Below are positions 52,610 through 61,079 of a DNA stretch of 64,000 nt, one piece after another (position 1 is the stretch's first letter; every line of letters starts with the position of its first letter). The stretch is from assembly GCA_000424365.1 (NCBI GenBank), contig AUJT01000001.1, forward strand, positions 62,001-126,000, given 5' to 3'. The translations under genes and the position numbers were made by a program. This DNA is from Lachnospiraceae bacterium NK4A144 (GTDB lineage Bacteria; Bacillota; Clostridia; Lachnospirales; Lachnospiraceae). The notes under the pieces are model-generated. The model saw nothing but the letters and a program-made list of their open reading frames with translations, had not been told where the DNA came from and searched no databases.

Positions 52610-54778
52610 ATGAAGAACAGATTTAAGAAATTGACCGCTCTTCTCCTCGTTGCATCAATGACAGTTAGTATGTCAGGCCTTGTATATGCGTCTGAATCAG
52701 TCAATGGTGTACAGGAAGAGACAGAAGTTGTAACTGCAGAGGCAGCATCAGAAGATGAAGAGGTTGTTGACGGTGTTACAGCCGTTGCTAAGGTTGCTTC
52801 AGAGCTTAAGGCAGAGGCTGCAGAGCTTAAGACTCTCGAGGCTGGTGTTGATTATGCTGAGGAAGAGGGATTTTTCCTTGCAGAAAGCAAAGAAGATGCC
52901 GAGAAGGTTGCTGAAGAGTACGGTGCTAAGCTGCAGAGCTATGCACATGGCGTGGCAGTCCTTGATTTTGATCGTAATATAGCAGATGCTCTTACAGAGA
53001 CAGCAGAGGCAAAGGCTACAACTACTGTAGTTGAGCCGAACTATATTGATCATATCGATACCGTAAATTATGAAGACCTTGCCAAGGCAGTTGAAGAGGC
53101 AGGAGCAAAGACAGTTACACCTGCTGTAAAGGGTGACTTCGTTACAGGTGATAAGGATGCAACTGTTCTTGCAGCAGATGGAAAGCCTAACGATCCCTGG
53201 GCTGATTCTGATGCAGATTATTATCAGTGGTTCCATGACAAGATCAATTCTCTCACTGCACAGGAAGTTACTACAGGTGAGGGTGTAACTGTTGCCGTAC
53301 TTGATACGGGTATCAATACCAGCTCTGTTGAGTTTGCCGGAACAGGCAGGATAACAGCAGACGCAACTGTAAGATATAAGTCAAAATATAAGGGCGTTGA
53401 CTATGATGATCACGGCTCAAACTGTTCCGGTATCATCGGTGCCGAGAAGAATAACGGATATCTGGGATTCGGTATTTCACCGGATGTAGATATTTATTCC
53501 GTTCAGATTTCTTATGATGGTAACATTTATACCAATGATGAGCTCGAAGCTCTTCAGATGGCTATTGAAAAGGGTGTTCAGGTTGTCAGCATGAGCTTTG
53601 GCGGAACACAGTACAGTCCCTCTATGCAGGAGTTATGTAACCAGGCTGCTGAAAAGGGTATCACTCTTGTAGCTGCAGCAGGTAACGAAACTACAGATAC
53701 TATTTCATACCCTGCGGGATATGATAATGTCATCTCTGTAGCTGCAGTTGATAGAGACGATACTTTGGCTTCGTTCTCTAACTATGGTGAATGGGTTGAT
53801 ATCGCCGCACCGGGCGGCGGAGCAGATATGGTAAGGAGAGTTGCGAAGAATCCTATCTGTTCTGTAGGTGCTGGTCCTTCAGTTGCAGCATCAGCAATGG
53901 TAGGTACTTCTCAGGCTACACCGCAGGTAGCAGCAGTAGCAGCTCTTATGTATGCTGCTAACAGCAGATTTGTTTCTACAAAGACTATCGATACACCGAG
54001 AGCCATCGAATCACTCCTCATGGCTACTACAAATAATCAGCAGTATTTATACGATGGTCATTATGTAACTGGTCTTGTTCAGGCTGATGCAGCTGTAAAT
54101 GCAGCAAAGAATTACACAGGAAGTACAACAAGCACTATCGTTGACCCGTCCGGTGATTACGGCGTATATATGGCTGGTAAGATCGGTAACGGCGGTACTA
54201 TTAAGCTTAGCATCGGTGATCTTACAGGTAGGAAGACATCTTCAAAGGGTGTAGTATGGACAACAAGCGATCCGACTATTCTTACTGTAAAGAATGGTGT
54301 TGTTAAGTGCAGCAAGAATGTAATTATCGGATCAAAAGCAACAGTAACAGCAACTATCGGCTCTGAGACTGTAAGTTACGCATTTACAGTAACAAATAAG
54401 ATCCAGGCATTTGGACCTATCCGTTACAGAAGAAGCAGAAGGGGATATACATTTAAGTATTCAAGTAATTATAAGGTTTCTGCGGCTCGCAATACATACT
54501 ATGATATCTCTGATCCCTACACACTTACTGGTGGAAGAGTATTCCTTACATACAACAAGAAGAGAAATGCTATCCCTGACTACTATGTAGCAGGCGGCGG
54601 ATTTAAGTATCAGATCTCTATGGCAAAGGGTCAGCTCAAGAATTGTGTAGTTGCATCTGCAAATCGTAATGGCGATCCCAGAATTATCGGATTTACTAAA
54701 CCCGGTAATTATACAATTAAGTACAAGGTTATGGATGGATCCAACAAGGTATTTACACTTAAGCTTACTGTAAGATAA
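52610..54778 (+). CDS. Secreted subtilisin-like serine protease (S8), paralogue 2
   Basis: The 722-residue protein has the same architecture as its upstream neighbour: signal peptide (KKLTALLLVASMTVSMSGLVYA), acidic pro-region, S8 domain, Ig-like domain and C-terminal beta module. The triad is Asp232 (VAVLDTGIN), His268 (DDHGSNCSGI) and Ser434 (GTSQATPQVAAV). The start is ATG 52610 with GGAGG at 52601-52605. A longer in-frame start at 52439 is rejected because it spans the promoter and hairpin. Codon use differs from paralogue 1, being less AT-rich, which suggests higher expression or a different age. Confidence 0.88.
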   Translation: MKNRFKKLTALLLVASMTVSMSGLVYASESVNGVQEETEVVTAEAASEDEEVVDGVTAVAKVASELKAEAAELKTLEAGVDYAEEEGFFLAESKEDAEKVAEEYGAKLQSYAHGVAVLDFDRNIADALTETAEAKATTTVVEPNYIDHIDTVNYEDLAKAVEEAGAKTVTPAVKGDFVTGDKDATVLAADGKPNDPWADSDADYYQWFHDKINSLTAQEVTTGEGVTVAVLDTGINTSSVEFAGTGRITADATVRYKSKYKGVDYDDHGSNCSGIIGAEKNNGYLGFGISPDVDIYSVQISYDGNIYTNDELEALQMAIEKGVQVVSMSFGGTQYSPSMQELCNQAAEKGITLVAAAGNETTDTISYPAGYDNVISVAAVDRDDTLASFSNYGEWVDIAAPGGGADMVRRVAKNPICSVGAGPSVAASAMVGTSQATPQVAAVAALMYAANSRFVSTKTIDTPRAIESLLMATTNNQQYLYDGHYVTGLVQADAAVNAAKNYTGSTTSTIVDPSGDYGVYMAGKIGNGGTIKLSIGDLTGRKTSSKGVVWTTSDPTILTVKNGVVKCSKNVIIGSKATVTATIGSETVSYAFTVTNKIQAFGPIRYRRSRRGYTFKYSSNYKVSAARNTYYDISDPYTLTGGRVFLTYNKKRNAIPDYYVAGGGFKYQISMAKGQLKNCVVASANRNGDPRIIGFTKPGNYTIKYKVMDGSNKVFTLKLTVR

Positions 54779-54781
54779 ATC

Positions 54782-54802
54782 GTAACTATTCAGAACAGTT
54801 AC
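54782..54802. repeat. Short GTAAC palindrome after subtilase 2
   Basis: GTAACT..., then GAACAGTTAC: a short relative of the GTAAC repeat family, directly after the stop codon. Confidence 0.4.
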
Positions 54803-54840
54803 GATAAATCATCAATCGAAAACTATAGGTTATGATCAAT

Positions 54841-54888
54841 AAGGACCGCTGGTTCGGTGTTCTTTTTACCGAACAGCGGTCCTTTTCT
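54841..54888 (+). terminator. Terminator after subtilase 2
   Basis: Long stem AAGGACCGCTG/CAGCGGTCCTT with inner TTCGGT/ACCGAA, followed by TTTT. Confidence 0.85.
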
Positions 54889-54941
54889 GCATCATCTGTG
54901 CTATCATGAAACGGAAAATGCATCTAACCAAATAAAAATGC

Positions 54942-54970
54942 TTGATTTAAGTGTGTATTAATGATATCAT
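54942..54970 (+). promoter_or_regulatory. Promoter of rplS
   Basis: TTGATT (54942-54947), 17 nt, TATCAT (54965-54970). The predicted start near 54977 leaves a leader of about 150 nt before rplS. Confidence 0.6.
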
Positions 54971-54976
54971 TTTAGC

Positions 54977-55125
54977 TTGTGAGACTTGCATAGCGCATGT
55001 CTTTAGGAGATGGTCCTCTGACACGCGGCGAAGAAGTGCCTATACTAATGTGTTAAGAACGTCAAATTGCCTGAACCCGTAGAGTACAGATGGGACAAAG
55101 CGGAGAAGGGTACAATGGAGGTTTA
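54977..55125 (+). ncRNA. Structured 5' leader of rplS (candidate L19 leader)
   Basis: This GC-rich, non-coding leader contains consecutive short stems: AGAC..CAT/ATGTCT with an AGCGC loop (54981-55003), AGGA/TCCT (55005-55018), and ACAC..GTG further on. L19 autoregulatory leaders are known upstream of rplS in Firmicutes. Length and position fit, but I cannot confirm the consensus by eye. Confidence 0.45.
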
Positions 55126-55130
55126 ATTTA

Positions 55131-55481
55131 ATGAACATCACAGTAATTAAGGAAATCGAAGCTGAGCAGCTGAAGCAGAATGCACCGGAGATCAGAGTTG
55201 GTGACACAGTACGTGTTCACAACCGTATCACAGAGGGTGATAAGTCCAGAGTACAGATCTTTGAAGGAACTATCATCAAGAAGCAGGGCGGAAGCAATCG
55301 TGCAACATTCACTGTACGTAAGCAGTCCAACGGTGTTGGTGTTGAGAAGACATGGCCGATCCACTCCCCTAACGTAGAGAAGGTTGAGGTCGTTCGTTCT
55401 GGTAAGGCTAGAAGAGCTAAGCTGTTCTACCTTAGAAAGCTCAACGGTAAGAAGGCTAAGCTTAAGGAAATCGTTGACTGA
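55131..55481 (+). CDS. rplS: 50S ribosomal protein L19
   Basis: The 116-residue protein has [28 protein letters not shown] and [24 protein letters not shown], both diagnostic of L19. It starts 7 bases after ATGGAGGTT. It has its own promoter, leader and terminator, and is separated from trmD by the protease pair. Confidence 0.97.
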   Translation: MNITVIKEIEAEQLKQNAPEIRVGDTVRVHNRITEGDKSRVQIFEGTIIKKQGGSNRATFTVRKQSNGVGVEKTWPIHSPNVEKVEVVRSGKARRAKLFYLRKLNGKKAKLKEIVD

Positions 55482-55503
55482 TAATCAGTTAAAAGACGAG
55501 ACG

Positions 55504-55534
55504 AGCCATCGCAGTTTTCTGCGATGGCTTTTTA
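55504..55534 (+). terminator. Terminator after rplS
   Basis: Perfect 11-bp stem AGCCATCGCAG/CTGCGATGGCT, 4-nt loop, TTTTT. Confidence 0.92.
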
Positions 55535-55562
55535 CTAATTAAGCTTAAGGAGACAGATTCGA

Positions 55563-56147
55563 TTGGCTAGGAGATATAACGGACTTTCTTTTTATCAGAG
55601 AAAGAAACTGATTTCAAGTGAAAAAATATCAGAAGCGGCATCATGGATATTTATCGTTGCATTAGCGGTTTTATTGGCGTTCTTTCTGGTTTTTACATTG
55701 GGAATGAGGACGACCGTGATCGGAACATCGATGGAAACTTCGCTGCATAATGGACAGGTCGTATTTTTAAATCGCGTGGTTTATAATATTTTGCAGCCTT
55801 CCAGAGGTGATGTAATAGCTTTTAGGCCGAATGGAAATGTTAATGCGCATTACTCTGTAAAGCGTGTGGTAGCTGTTCCCGGCGACACGGTTCAGATAAT
55901 GAACGGAGTGCTTTATTTAAACGGAGAGCCGCAGGATGAAATGTTTGATGACCAAATAGCAGACGCAGGTGTAGCAGAGGATCTCATGAAGCTCGGTGAA
56001 GATGAATATTTCGTTATGGGTGATAACTGTAACAGTTCAGAGGACAGCCGGTCTGTAAATCTTGGTAATATAAAGAAAGAATATATCGTTGGTAAGGTCT
56101 GGTTCCATATGGCAGGTGGCGATGATGGAATCGGACGTGTAAAATAA
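55563..56147 (+). CDS. lepB: Signal peptidase I, copy 1
   Basis: The 194-residue membrane protease has one N-terminal helix (WIFIVALAVLLAFFLVFTL). The Ser/Lys dyad is Ser56 in VIGTSMETSL and Lys100 in YSVKRVVAVPGD; the box E sequence MGDNCNSSEDSR also follows. The start is TTG 55563 with AAGGAG about 10 nt upstream. It removes signal peptides from exported proteins, such as the subtilases upstream. Confidence 0.92.
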   Translation: MARRYNGLSFYQRKKLISSEKISEAASWIFIVALAVLLAFFLVFTLGMRTTVIGTSMETSLHNGQVVFLNRVVYNILQPSRGDVIAFRPNGNVNAHYSVKRVVAVPGDTVQIMNGVLYLNGEPQDEMFDDQIADAGVAEDLMKLGEDEYFVMGDNCNSSEDSRSVNLGNIKKEYIVGKVWFHMAGGDDGIGRVK

Positions 56148-56160
56148 GAAAGGGAATAAC

Positions 56161-57006
56161 ATGGCATATAATTGGTACCCCGGACATATGATGAAGGCAA
56201 AGCGTGCTATGCAGGAGGATATAAAGCTTATAGATCTCCTGATAGAACTCTTGGACGCCAGGGCGCCTTTATCTACCAGAAATCCGGATATAGATACCTT
56301 GGGTCAGGGAAAAGGACGCCTTGTTTTATTAAATAAGGCGGATCTTGCAGAAGAAAATGTGACAAAAACCTGGATCGAATGGTTTGAAGCTCGGGGTATC
56401 ACTGCGATCGCACTTGATTCCAGAAACAGTAAAAACCTGAGAAAGATAGATAATGCAGTTCAGGTAGCCTGTAAGGAAAAAATCGAGAGAAATAAAAAAA
56501 AGGGTATTCTTAACCGTCCGATGCGTGCGATGGTCGTTGGTATTCCTAATGTTGGTAAATCTACGTTTATTAATTCGTATGCAAAAAAGACTGTTGCAAA
56601 GACAGGTAATAAACCTGGTGTCACAAAGGGTAAGCAGTGGGTTCGCCTCGGAAAGAATCTGGAACTCCTTGATACTCCTGGTATTCTCTGGCCGAAGATC
56701 GATGATGATGAGGCAGGATTCCATCTGGCACTTCTTGGTTCTATGAATGATGATGCGCTTAATCGAGATGATCTGGTGCAGAGATTTATAGAAAAGATGA
56801 ATGCAGAGCATCCGGATATGATACAGAAAATGTATAATATTACTGGAGATATGGGATTTGCAGATGCATTGACCAGTGCCGCACTTAAGAGAAACGCGTT
56901 AAAGACAGGCGGCGTTCCTGATACAGACAGGGCAGTTCAGTTTATTCTTGACGATTTCAGAAGCGGAAAGATAGGAAAGATCACACTTGATCATGTAAAA
57001 TCCTAA
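56161..57006 (+). CDS. rbgA: Ribosome biogenesis GTPase RbgA (YlqF)
   Basis: The 281-residue circularly permuted GTPase has the G4 motif LLNKADLA before G1 GIPNVGKSTFINS, and G3 DTPGIL. The start AYNWYPGHMMKAKRAM is typical. It matures the 50S subunit. It lies between two lepB genes in the rplS region, as ylqF follows rplS in Bacillus. Confidence 0.95.
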   Translation: MAYNWYPGHMMKAKRAMQEDIKLIDLLIELLDARAPLSTRNPDIDTLGQGKGRLVLLNKADLAEENVTKTWIEWFEARGITAIALDSRNSKNLRKIDNAVQVACKEKIERNKKKGILNRPMRAMVVGIPNVGKSTFINSYAKKTVAKTGNKPGVTKGKQWVRLGKNLELLDTPGILWPKIDDDEAGFHLALLGSMNDDALNRDDLVQRFIEKMNAEHPDMIQKMYNITGDMGFADALTSAALKRNALKTGGVPDTDRAVQFILDDFRSGKIGKITLDHVKS

Positions 57007-57025
57007 ATGATAATGAGGAAAACAG

Positions 57026-57562
57026 ATGCGGAAAAAGGCAGTTGAAAAACTTTTATCGGGAAGCATTACTGTTTTATTGGCTCTTGTTATAGCTTTCTTA
57101 TTTATAACTTTTGTCGGTCAGAGAAATGAGATTGATGGAAGTTCTATGGAGACGACACTTTCAAATGGCGAATATGTTCTTTTGGACAAGATCACATATC
57201 GCTTCAGTAAGCCGAAGAGGTTTGATATCGTTGATTTTCCGTGTCCGACTGATCCTGATTCTGTATATATTAAACGAATAATAGGTCTTCCGGGAGAATC
57301 GGTTCAGATAAAAGAAGGTGTGGTTTTTATCAATGATTCTGAACTAAAGGGAGATCACTATGGTTCTGCGCTTATTAAAGATGCCGGTATTTCGGCAGAA
57401 GCAGTCCTTCTCGGGGCAGATGAGTATTTTGTTCTGGGAGACAACAGAAATGACAGCGTGGACTCCCGTTCTCTGGAAGTTGGAAAGATAAAGAAAAGTG
57501 ACATTATGGGAAGAGTCTGGCTCAGGCTCAGCCCTTTAGATAAATTTGGTATCGTAAGGTAA
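57026..57562 (+). CDS. lepB: Signal peptidase I, copy 2
   Basis: The 178-residue protein has one N-terminal helix (ITVLLALVIAFLFITFV), Ser40 in IDGSSMETTL and Lys83 in VYIKRIIGLPGE, plus LGDNRNDSVDSR. It is clearly diverged from copy 1 and may differ in substrate preference. It is 20 nt after rbgA and 12 nt before rnhB, so it is co-transcribed with them. Confidence 0.92.
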   Translation: MRKKAVEKLLSGSITVLLALVIAFLFITFVGQRNEIDGSSMETTLSNGEYVLLDKITYRFSKPKRFDIVDFPCPTDPDSVYIKRIIGLPGESVQIKEGVVFINDSELKGDHYGSALIKDAGISAEAVLLGADEYFVLGDNRNDSVDSRSLEVGKIKKSDIMGRVWLRLSPLDKFGIVR

Positions 57563-57574
57563 AGGCGATAGATC

Positions 57575-58336
57575 ATGGCAGAAACAATTAAGGACATCCG
57601 AGAGAAATTTCAAAATACAGACGTTGAGGATCTACAGGTATTGATCGAGGCTTATTCCGCGGATGAAAGAAGCGGAGTTGTAACACTTATCCGAAATGCA
57701 CAGAAGAAGATAGATGCTCTTGAAAAGGAAAAAGAGCGGATGTATAACATGTTTTCCTTTGAAAGAGAATATGAAGACTGTGAATTTATCTGTGGTATTG
57801 ATGAGGTTGGAAGAGGCCCTCTTGCCGGACCTGTGATGACAGGCGCAGTGATCCTGCCAAAAGATTGCGATCTTTTGTACCTCAATGATTCAAAAAAACT
57901 GTCTGCAGAAAAGCGCGAGATTCTTGCTGAGAAGATCAAAGAAAAGGCTGTAGCATGGGCGATAGGCCGTGTGGAACCTGAAAGGATCGATGAGATAAAT
58001 ATCCTTCAGGCAACCTACGAGGCAATGCGTCAGGCTATTCAGAAATTATCCGTAAAACCCGATATATTATTGAACGATGCAGTTATTATTCCGGAAGTGG
58101 ATATACCGCAGGTCAAGATCATAAAGGGTGATGCCAAGAGTGCATCTATCGCAGCTGCCAGCATAATAGCAAAGGTTGCGAGGGACCATGTAATGGTAGA
58201 GTATGATAAAGAGTATCCGGGCTATGATTTTGCCGGCAATAAAGGCTACGGTAGTGCGGCGCACGTAGCTGCTCTAAAAGAAATCGGTCCCTGTCCTATC
58301 CACAGAAGGAGTTTCATAGGAAATTTCGTGGGTTAA
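57575..58336 (+). CDS. rnhB: Ribonuclease HII
   Basis: The 253-residue enzyme has an N-terminal helical extension of about 65 residues, then the RNase HII core: CGIDEVGRGPLAGPV (catalytic Asp-Glu), LNDSKKLSAEKRE, and KGDAKSASIAAASIIAKVARD. It removes ribonucleotides from DNA. The RNase H1 gene is 45 kb upstream, so both types are present. Confidence 0.95.
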   Translation: MAETIKDIREKFQNTDVEDLQVLIEAYSADERSGVVTLIRNAQKKIDALEKEKERMYNMFSFEREYEDCEFICGIDEVGRGPLAGPVMTGAVILPKDCDLLYLNDSKKLSAEKREILAEKIKEKAVAWAIGRVEPERIDEINILQATYEAMRQAIQKLSVKPDILLNDAVIIPEVDIPQVKIIKGDAKSASIAAASIIAKVARDHVMVEYDKEYPGYDFAGNKGYGSAAHVAALKEIGPCPIHRRSFIGNFVG

Positions 58337-58340
58337 ATAT

Positions 58341-60197
58341 ATGAATATACAGATAAATCCCAATACAGGACTTTATGATACCGGTTCAAATATAAATCGC
58401 AGTGTTAATGTCAGTGATGTTACGCAAAGTGCGCCGGCCGATATGGTCGACGCAGGCAAAGCGATTTACGTAAAAAGTGGAGATGTGTTTTCAGGGCAGA
58501 TCGTTGGAATGAATAAAGACGGTACTGTTCAGCTTCTCCTTGCAAACAATGCTACTATCAGCGCAAAGCTGAATCAAAACATGGCTCTTTCTATGGGTCA
58601 GACCCTTTCCTTTCAGGTTAGCGGTGCTTCCAGTTCTAAAATAACAATTACACCGCTTTATGCAAATCTCGATGGAAACAGTGAGATTGGTCGTGCTCTT
58701 ATGCAGGCGGGACTTCCTCTTAATGAGAGAAATGGAGAAATGGTTGGCTCCATGATGGAAAGAGGTCTTCCTATCAATGCGCCGGCTCTTAATAGTATGG
58801 CAGATTTGGTTGCAGCGCATCCGTCTGCATCAGCTACGACGATCGTTCAGATGACGGAGATCGGAATCCCCCTTACAGAAGAAAATATAGCAGAATTTGA
58901 ATTGTATAAATCAAACCAGTATCAGATAGCAGACAGCGTCGATGGATTGTCTAAAGGTTTCGCAGAGCTCGCCGGTGAATCCGCGACTGCAAATAATGAT
59001 ATTACGAAGCTTTTCTTTGGAGAGCAGAATATCGCGACTGTATCAGCTGCCGCTCAGGCTGTGCAGGGAAATCCTACAGCACTGTTTTCTGCATTTGGAA
59101 TAGATATGTCAAATCTGCAATTGACAGAAGTGAACCAGCCGGTGCAGGCAGTGGACTCGTCGGTAAAGCCGGATTCTGCTGAGGGTGGAGAGACCGAATC
59201 ATCGGATTCATCAGGAAAAGACAGGGATGATCTGCAATCCAATAATCTTCTTACAGGCAGAGATGGTGGAACTGATAATAATTCTGACAGTACCGCAGTT
59301 AATCCTGCTATTAATAGAAATGGGGTTGAAACGACTCATGATATTACAGGGCATGTGACAAATAATGTACATGAACTGTTGGGAAATGAAGGCGCTCGGG
59401 AACTTGCAGATTCACTCTTAAAGATCGGTACACCGTCCGAGCTTGCGGAAAAGATAATGCAGGGAGAGTTTACGACAGGAGAAACGCTGAGGCTCACGCG
59501 AGCTATGGTCAGCGCGGTGATAAATGGAAAATATGGTGAAGAAATGCAGGAAGCTGCGAAGGAACTGATAAAAAGCAAGCCATACCAGTTTTTACTTAAA
59601 AACGGGATCATGGATCAGTTTCTCTTAAAACCGGAGGAAGTGTCCAATAAAGAAAATGTCCGTCAGTATTTTTCAAGGATCGCCAATGAGGCGGAGCAGG
59701 CACTTCAGATGCTGAATAATATGGGAAAGGGCGATACGGAACTTGCTCAGGGCATGAAGAGTCTTAGCTCAAATCTGGACTTTATAGAGCAGATGAATCA
59801 GGTGATGACGTACGTTCAGCTTCCGCTAAAGATGAATCAGTCAAAAGCACACGGCGATCTGTATGTCTATACCAATAAGCGGAATCTTGCGAAGAAAAAT
59901 GGCAATATTTCGGCATTACTGCATTTGGATATGGAGCACCTGGGACAGATGGATATCCATGTTTCTATGGATCAGGCTGAAAAGGTTCAGACGCACTTCA
60001 TATTGCAGGAAGAATCTCTGCTTGATTTCATAGGTGAGCATCTGCCGGAACTCGATAAAGCGCTTCAAAAGCGTGGGTACAAGGTGCATTCTGACGTATC
60101 TCTCAATAAAGAGGCAAAAAGCGTACCGGACATAATGTTTAACCGAAGTGTAAATCAGAAACTATTACAGGTGACAGGATTTGATGTAAGAGCCTGA
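58341..60197 (+). CDS. FliK-like hook-length control family protein (YlqG position)
   Basis: The 618-residue soluble protein has a polar N-terminal half with low-complexity Ser/Asp/Asn stretches (about 265-335). The C-terminal domain (about 490-590: VQLPLKMNQSKAHGDLYVYTN, ALLHLDMEHLGQMDIHVSMD) resembles the FliK C-terminal domain. In Bacillus the rnhB-ylqG-ylqH order also gives a FliK-like then an FlhB-like protein. No other flagellar genes are in the window, so the role may lie outside flagella. It starts 4 nt after rnhB. Confidence 0.7.
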   Translation: MNIQINPNTGLYDTGSNINRSVNVSDVTQSAPADMVDAGKAIYVKSGDVFSGQIVGMNKDGTVQLLLANNATISAKLNQNMALSMGQTLSFQVSGASSSKITITPLYANLDGNSEIGRALMQAGLPLNERNGEMVGSMMERGLPINAPALNSMADLVAAHPSASATTIVQMTEIGIPLTEENIAEFELYKSNQYQIADSVDGLSKGFAELAGESATANNDITKLFFGEQNIATVSAAAQAVQGNPTALFSAFGIDMSNLQLTEVNQPVQAVDSSVKPDSAEGGETESSDSSGKDRDDLQSNNLLTGRDGGTDNNSDSTAVNPAINRNGVETTHDITGHVTNNVHELLGNEGARELADSLLKIGTPSELAEKIMQGEFTTGETLRLTRAMVSAVINGKYGEEMQEAAKELIKSKPYQFLLKNGIMDQFLLKPEEVSNKENVRQYFSRIANEAEQALQMLNNMGKGDTELAQGMKSLSSNLDFIEQMNQVMTYVQLPLKMNQSKAHGDLYVYTNKRNLAKKNGNISALLHLDMEHLGQMDIHVSMDQAEKVQTHFILQEESLLDFIGEHLPELDKALQKRGYKVHSDVSLNKEAKSVPDIMFNRSVNQKLLQVTGFDVRA

Positions 60198-60234
60198 TAA
60201 TACAAAATTATAGATGTTTATAGAGGAGCAGATT

Positions 60235-60567
60235 ATGACGGAACAGGAAAAAGAGAGAAGAAACAGAATAAAGACTGCAGTCGCTCTTGCATATGATCCG
60301 GCTACTGTTGCTCCTACAGTTGTTGCATCAGGTAAGGGACGGGTTGCGGAAAGGATCATTGAAAAGGCAAAAGAAAGCGATGTGCCTGTTCATGAGGACA
60401 GCAAGCTGGCAGACACACTGGCGTCTCTTGACATTGGAGATGCTATACCTCCGGAACTATATGAAGTGGTCGCAGAAGTACTTGTATTTGTAGACCGTAT
60501 GGATAAACTTAAGCAGAAAATGGATCTATATAATCAAAATCAAAAAGCAAATCCAAAGCGGAGGTAA
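60235..60567 (+). CDS. FlhB C-terminal-like protein (YlqH/FlhX)
   Basis: The 110-residue protein aligns by pattern with the cytosolic domain of FlhB/EscU export switches (AVALAYDPATVAPTVVASGKG, IPPELYEVVAEVLVFVDRMD). It has no membrane part. The NPTH self-cleavage motif is replaced by the YDPATVAP region, so autocleavage is not expected. Free-standing versions are called FlhX or YlqH. The start at 60235 is chosen for GAGGAG upstream. It probably interacts with the FliK-like protein before it. Confidence 0.82.
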   Translation: MTEQEKERRNRIKTAVALAYDPATVAPTVVASGKGRVAERIIEKAKESDVPVHEDSKLADTLASLDIGDAIPPELYEVVAEVLVFVDRMDKLKQKMDLYNQNQKANPKRR

Positions 60568-60573
60568 TATAAA

Positions 60574-60999
60574 CTGAATTATAAAGAACAAAATAACAGG
60601 AGCATTGGAACACGAGGAGAAAATGATGCTGCGGCATTTCTTGAAAAACAGGGATGCCGCATTATTGCGCGAAATTTCAGAGTGCGATCAGGAGAAATAG
60701 ATATTATCGCCATAGATCCCAGGGGAGACAGCAGGGATTATAACATTAAAGAATCTGCATCGGTGATATTTTGTGAAGTGAAATACAGAAAGAGTGAGGA
60801 ACACGGACTTCCCGAACAGGCTGTTAATAAAAATAAACAGCGGATAATAAGTCGGGTTTCGGACCATTTTCGTGCAAAGAACGGCTTATCTGAGGAATTG
60901 GCATACAGATTTGATGTGCTTGCAGTTACTGAAACACAGGGTAGAGGATCGAAAGTTCGGTGGATACGTAATGCCTTTCCGTATGTACCCGGGAGATAA
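60574..60999 (+). CDS. yraN: YraN/UPF0102 endonuclease-like protein, probable CTG start
   Basis: The conserved family start is visible in frame well upstream of the first ATG (60682): NNRSIGTRGENDAAAFLEKQGCRIIARNFR, then RSGEIDIIAID and VIFCEVKYR, which carry the restriction-nuclease-like acids. The only plausible initiator after the previous stop (60565-60567) is CTG at 60574, with GGAGG at 60560-60564 and 9 nt spacing. This gives 141 residues. Starting at 60682 would remove the first conserved motif. The function is unknown; it is often linked to Holliday junction resolvase folds. It lies directly after the FlhX-like gene, as in many Clostridia. Confidence 0.8.
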   Translation: MNYKEQNNRSIGTRGENDAAAFLEKQGCRIIARNFRVRSGEIDIIAIDPRGDSRDYNIKESASVIFCEVKYRKSEEHGLPEQAVNKNKQRIISRVSDHFRAKNGLSEELAYRFDVLAVTETQGRGSKVRWIRNAFPYVPGR

Positions 61000-61034
61000 T
61001 GAAAAATCTCGAAATTCATTGGAATTACGGATAA

Positions 61035-61071
61035 GAAAAAAAGAGATGAGACACAAGATGTGCCTCATCTC
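61035..61071 (-). terminator. Minus-strand terminator after prs
   Basis: GAGATGAG/CTCATCTC with inner CAC/GTG has, on the minus strand, a run of T (61042-61035). It also lies just beyond the end of yraN. Confidence 0.8.
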
Positions 61072-61079
61072 CGGAATTA

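Noticed and set aside
60682-60999. yraN starting at the first ATG (60682)
   Set aside because: In-frame sequence upstream carries the conserved YraN start and a strong ribosome site, so 60574 is preferred.
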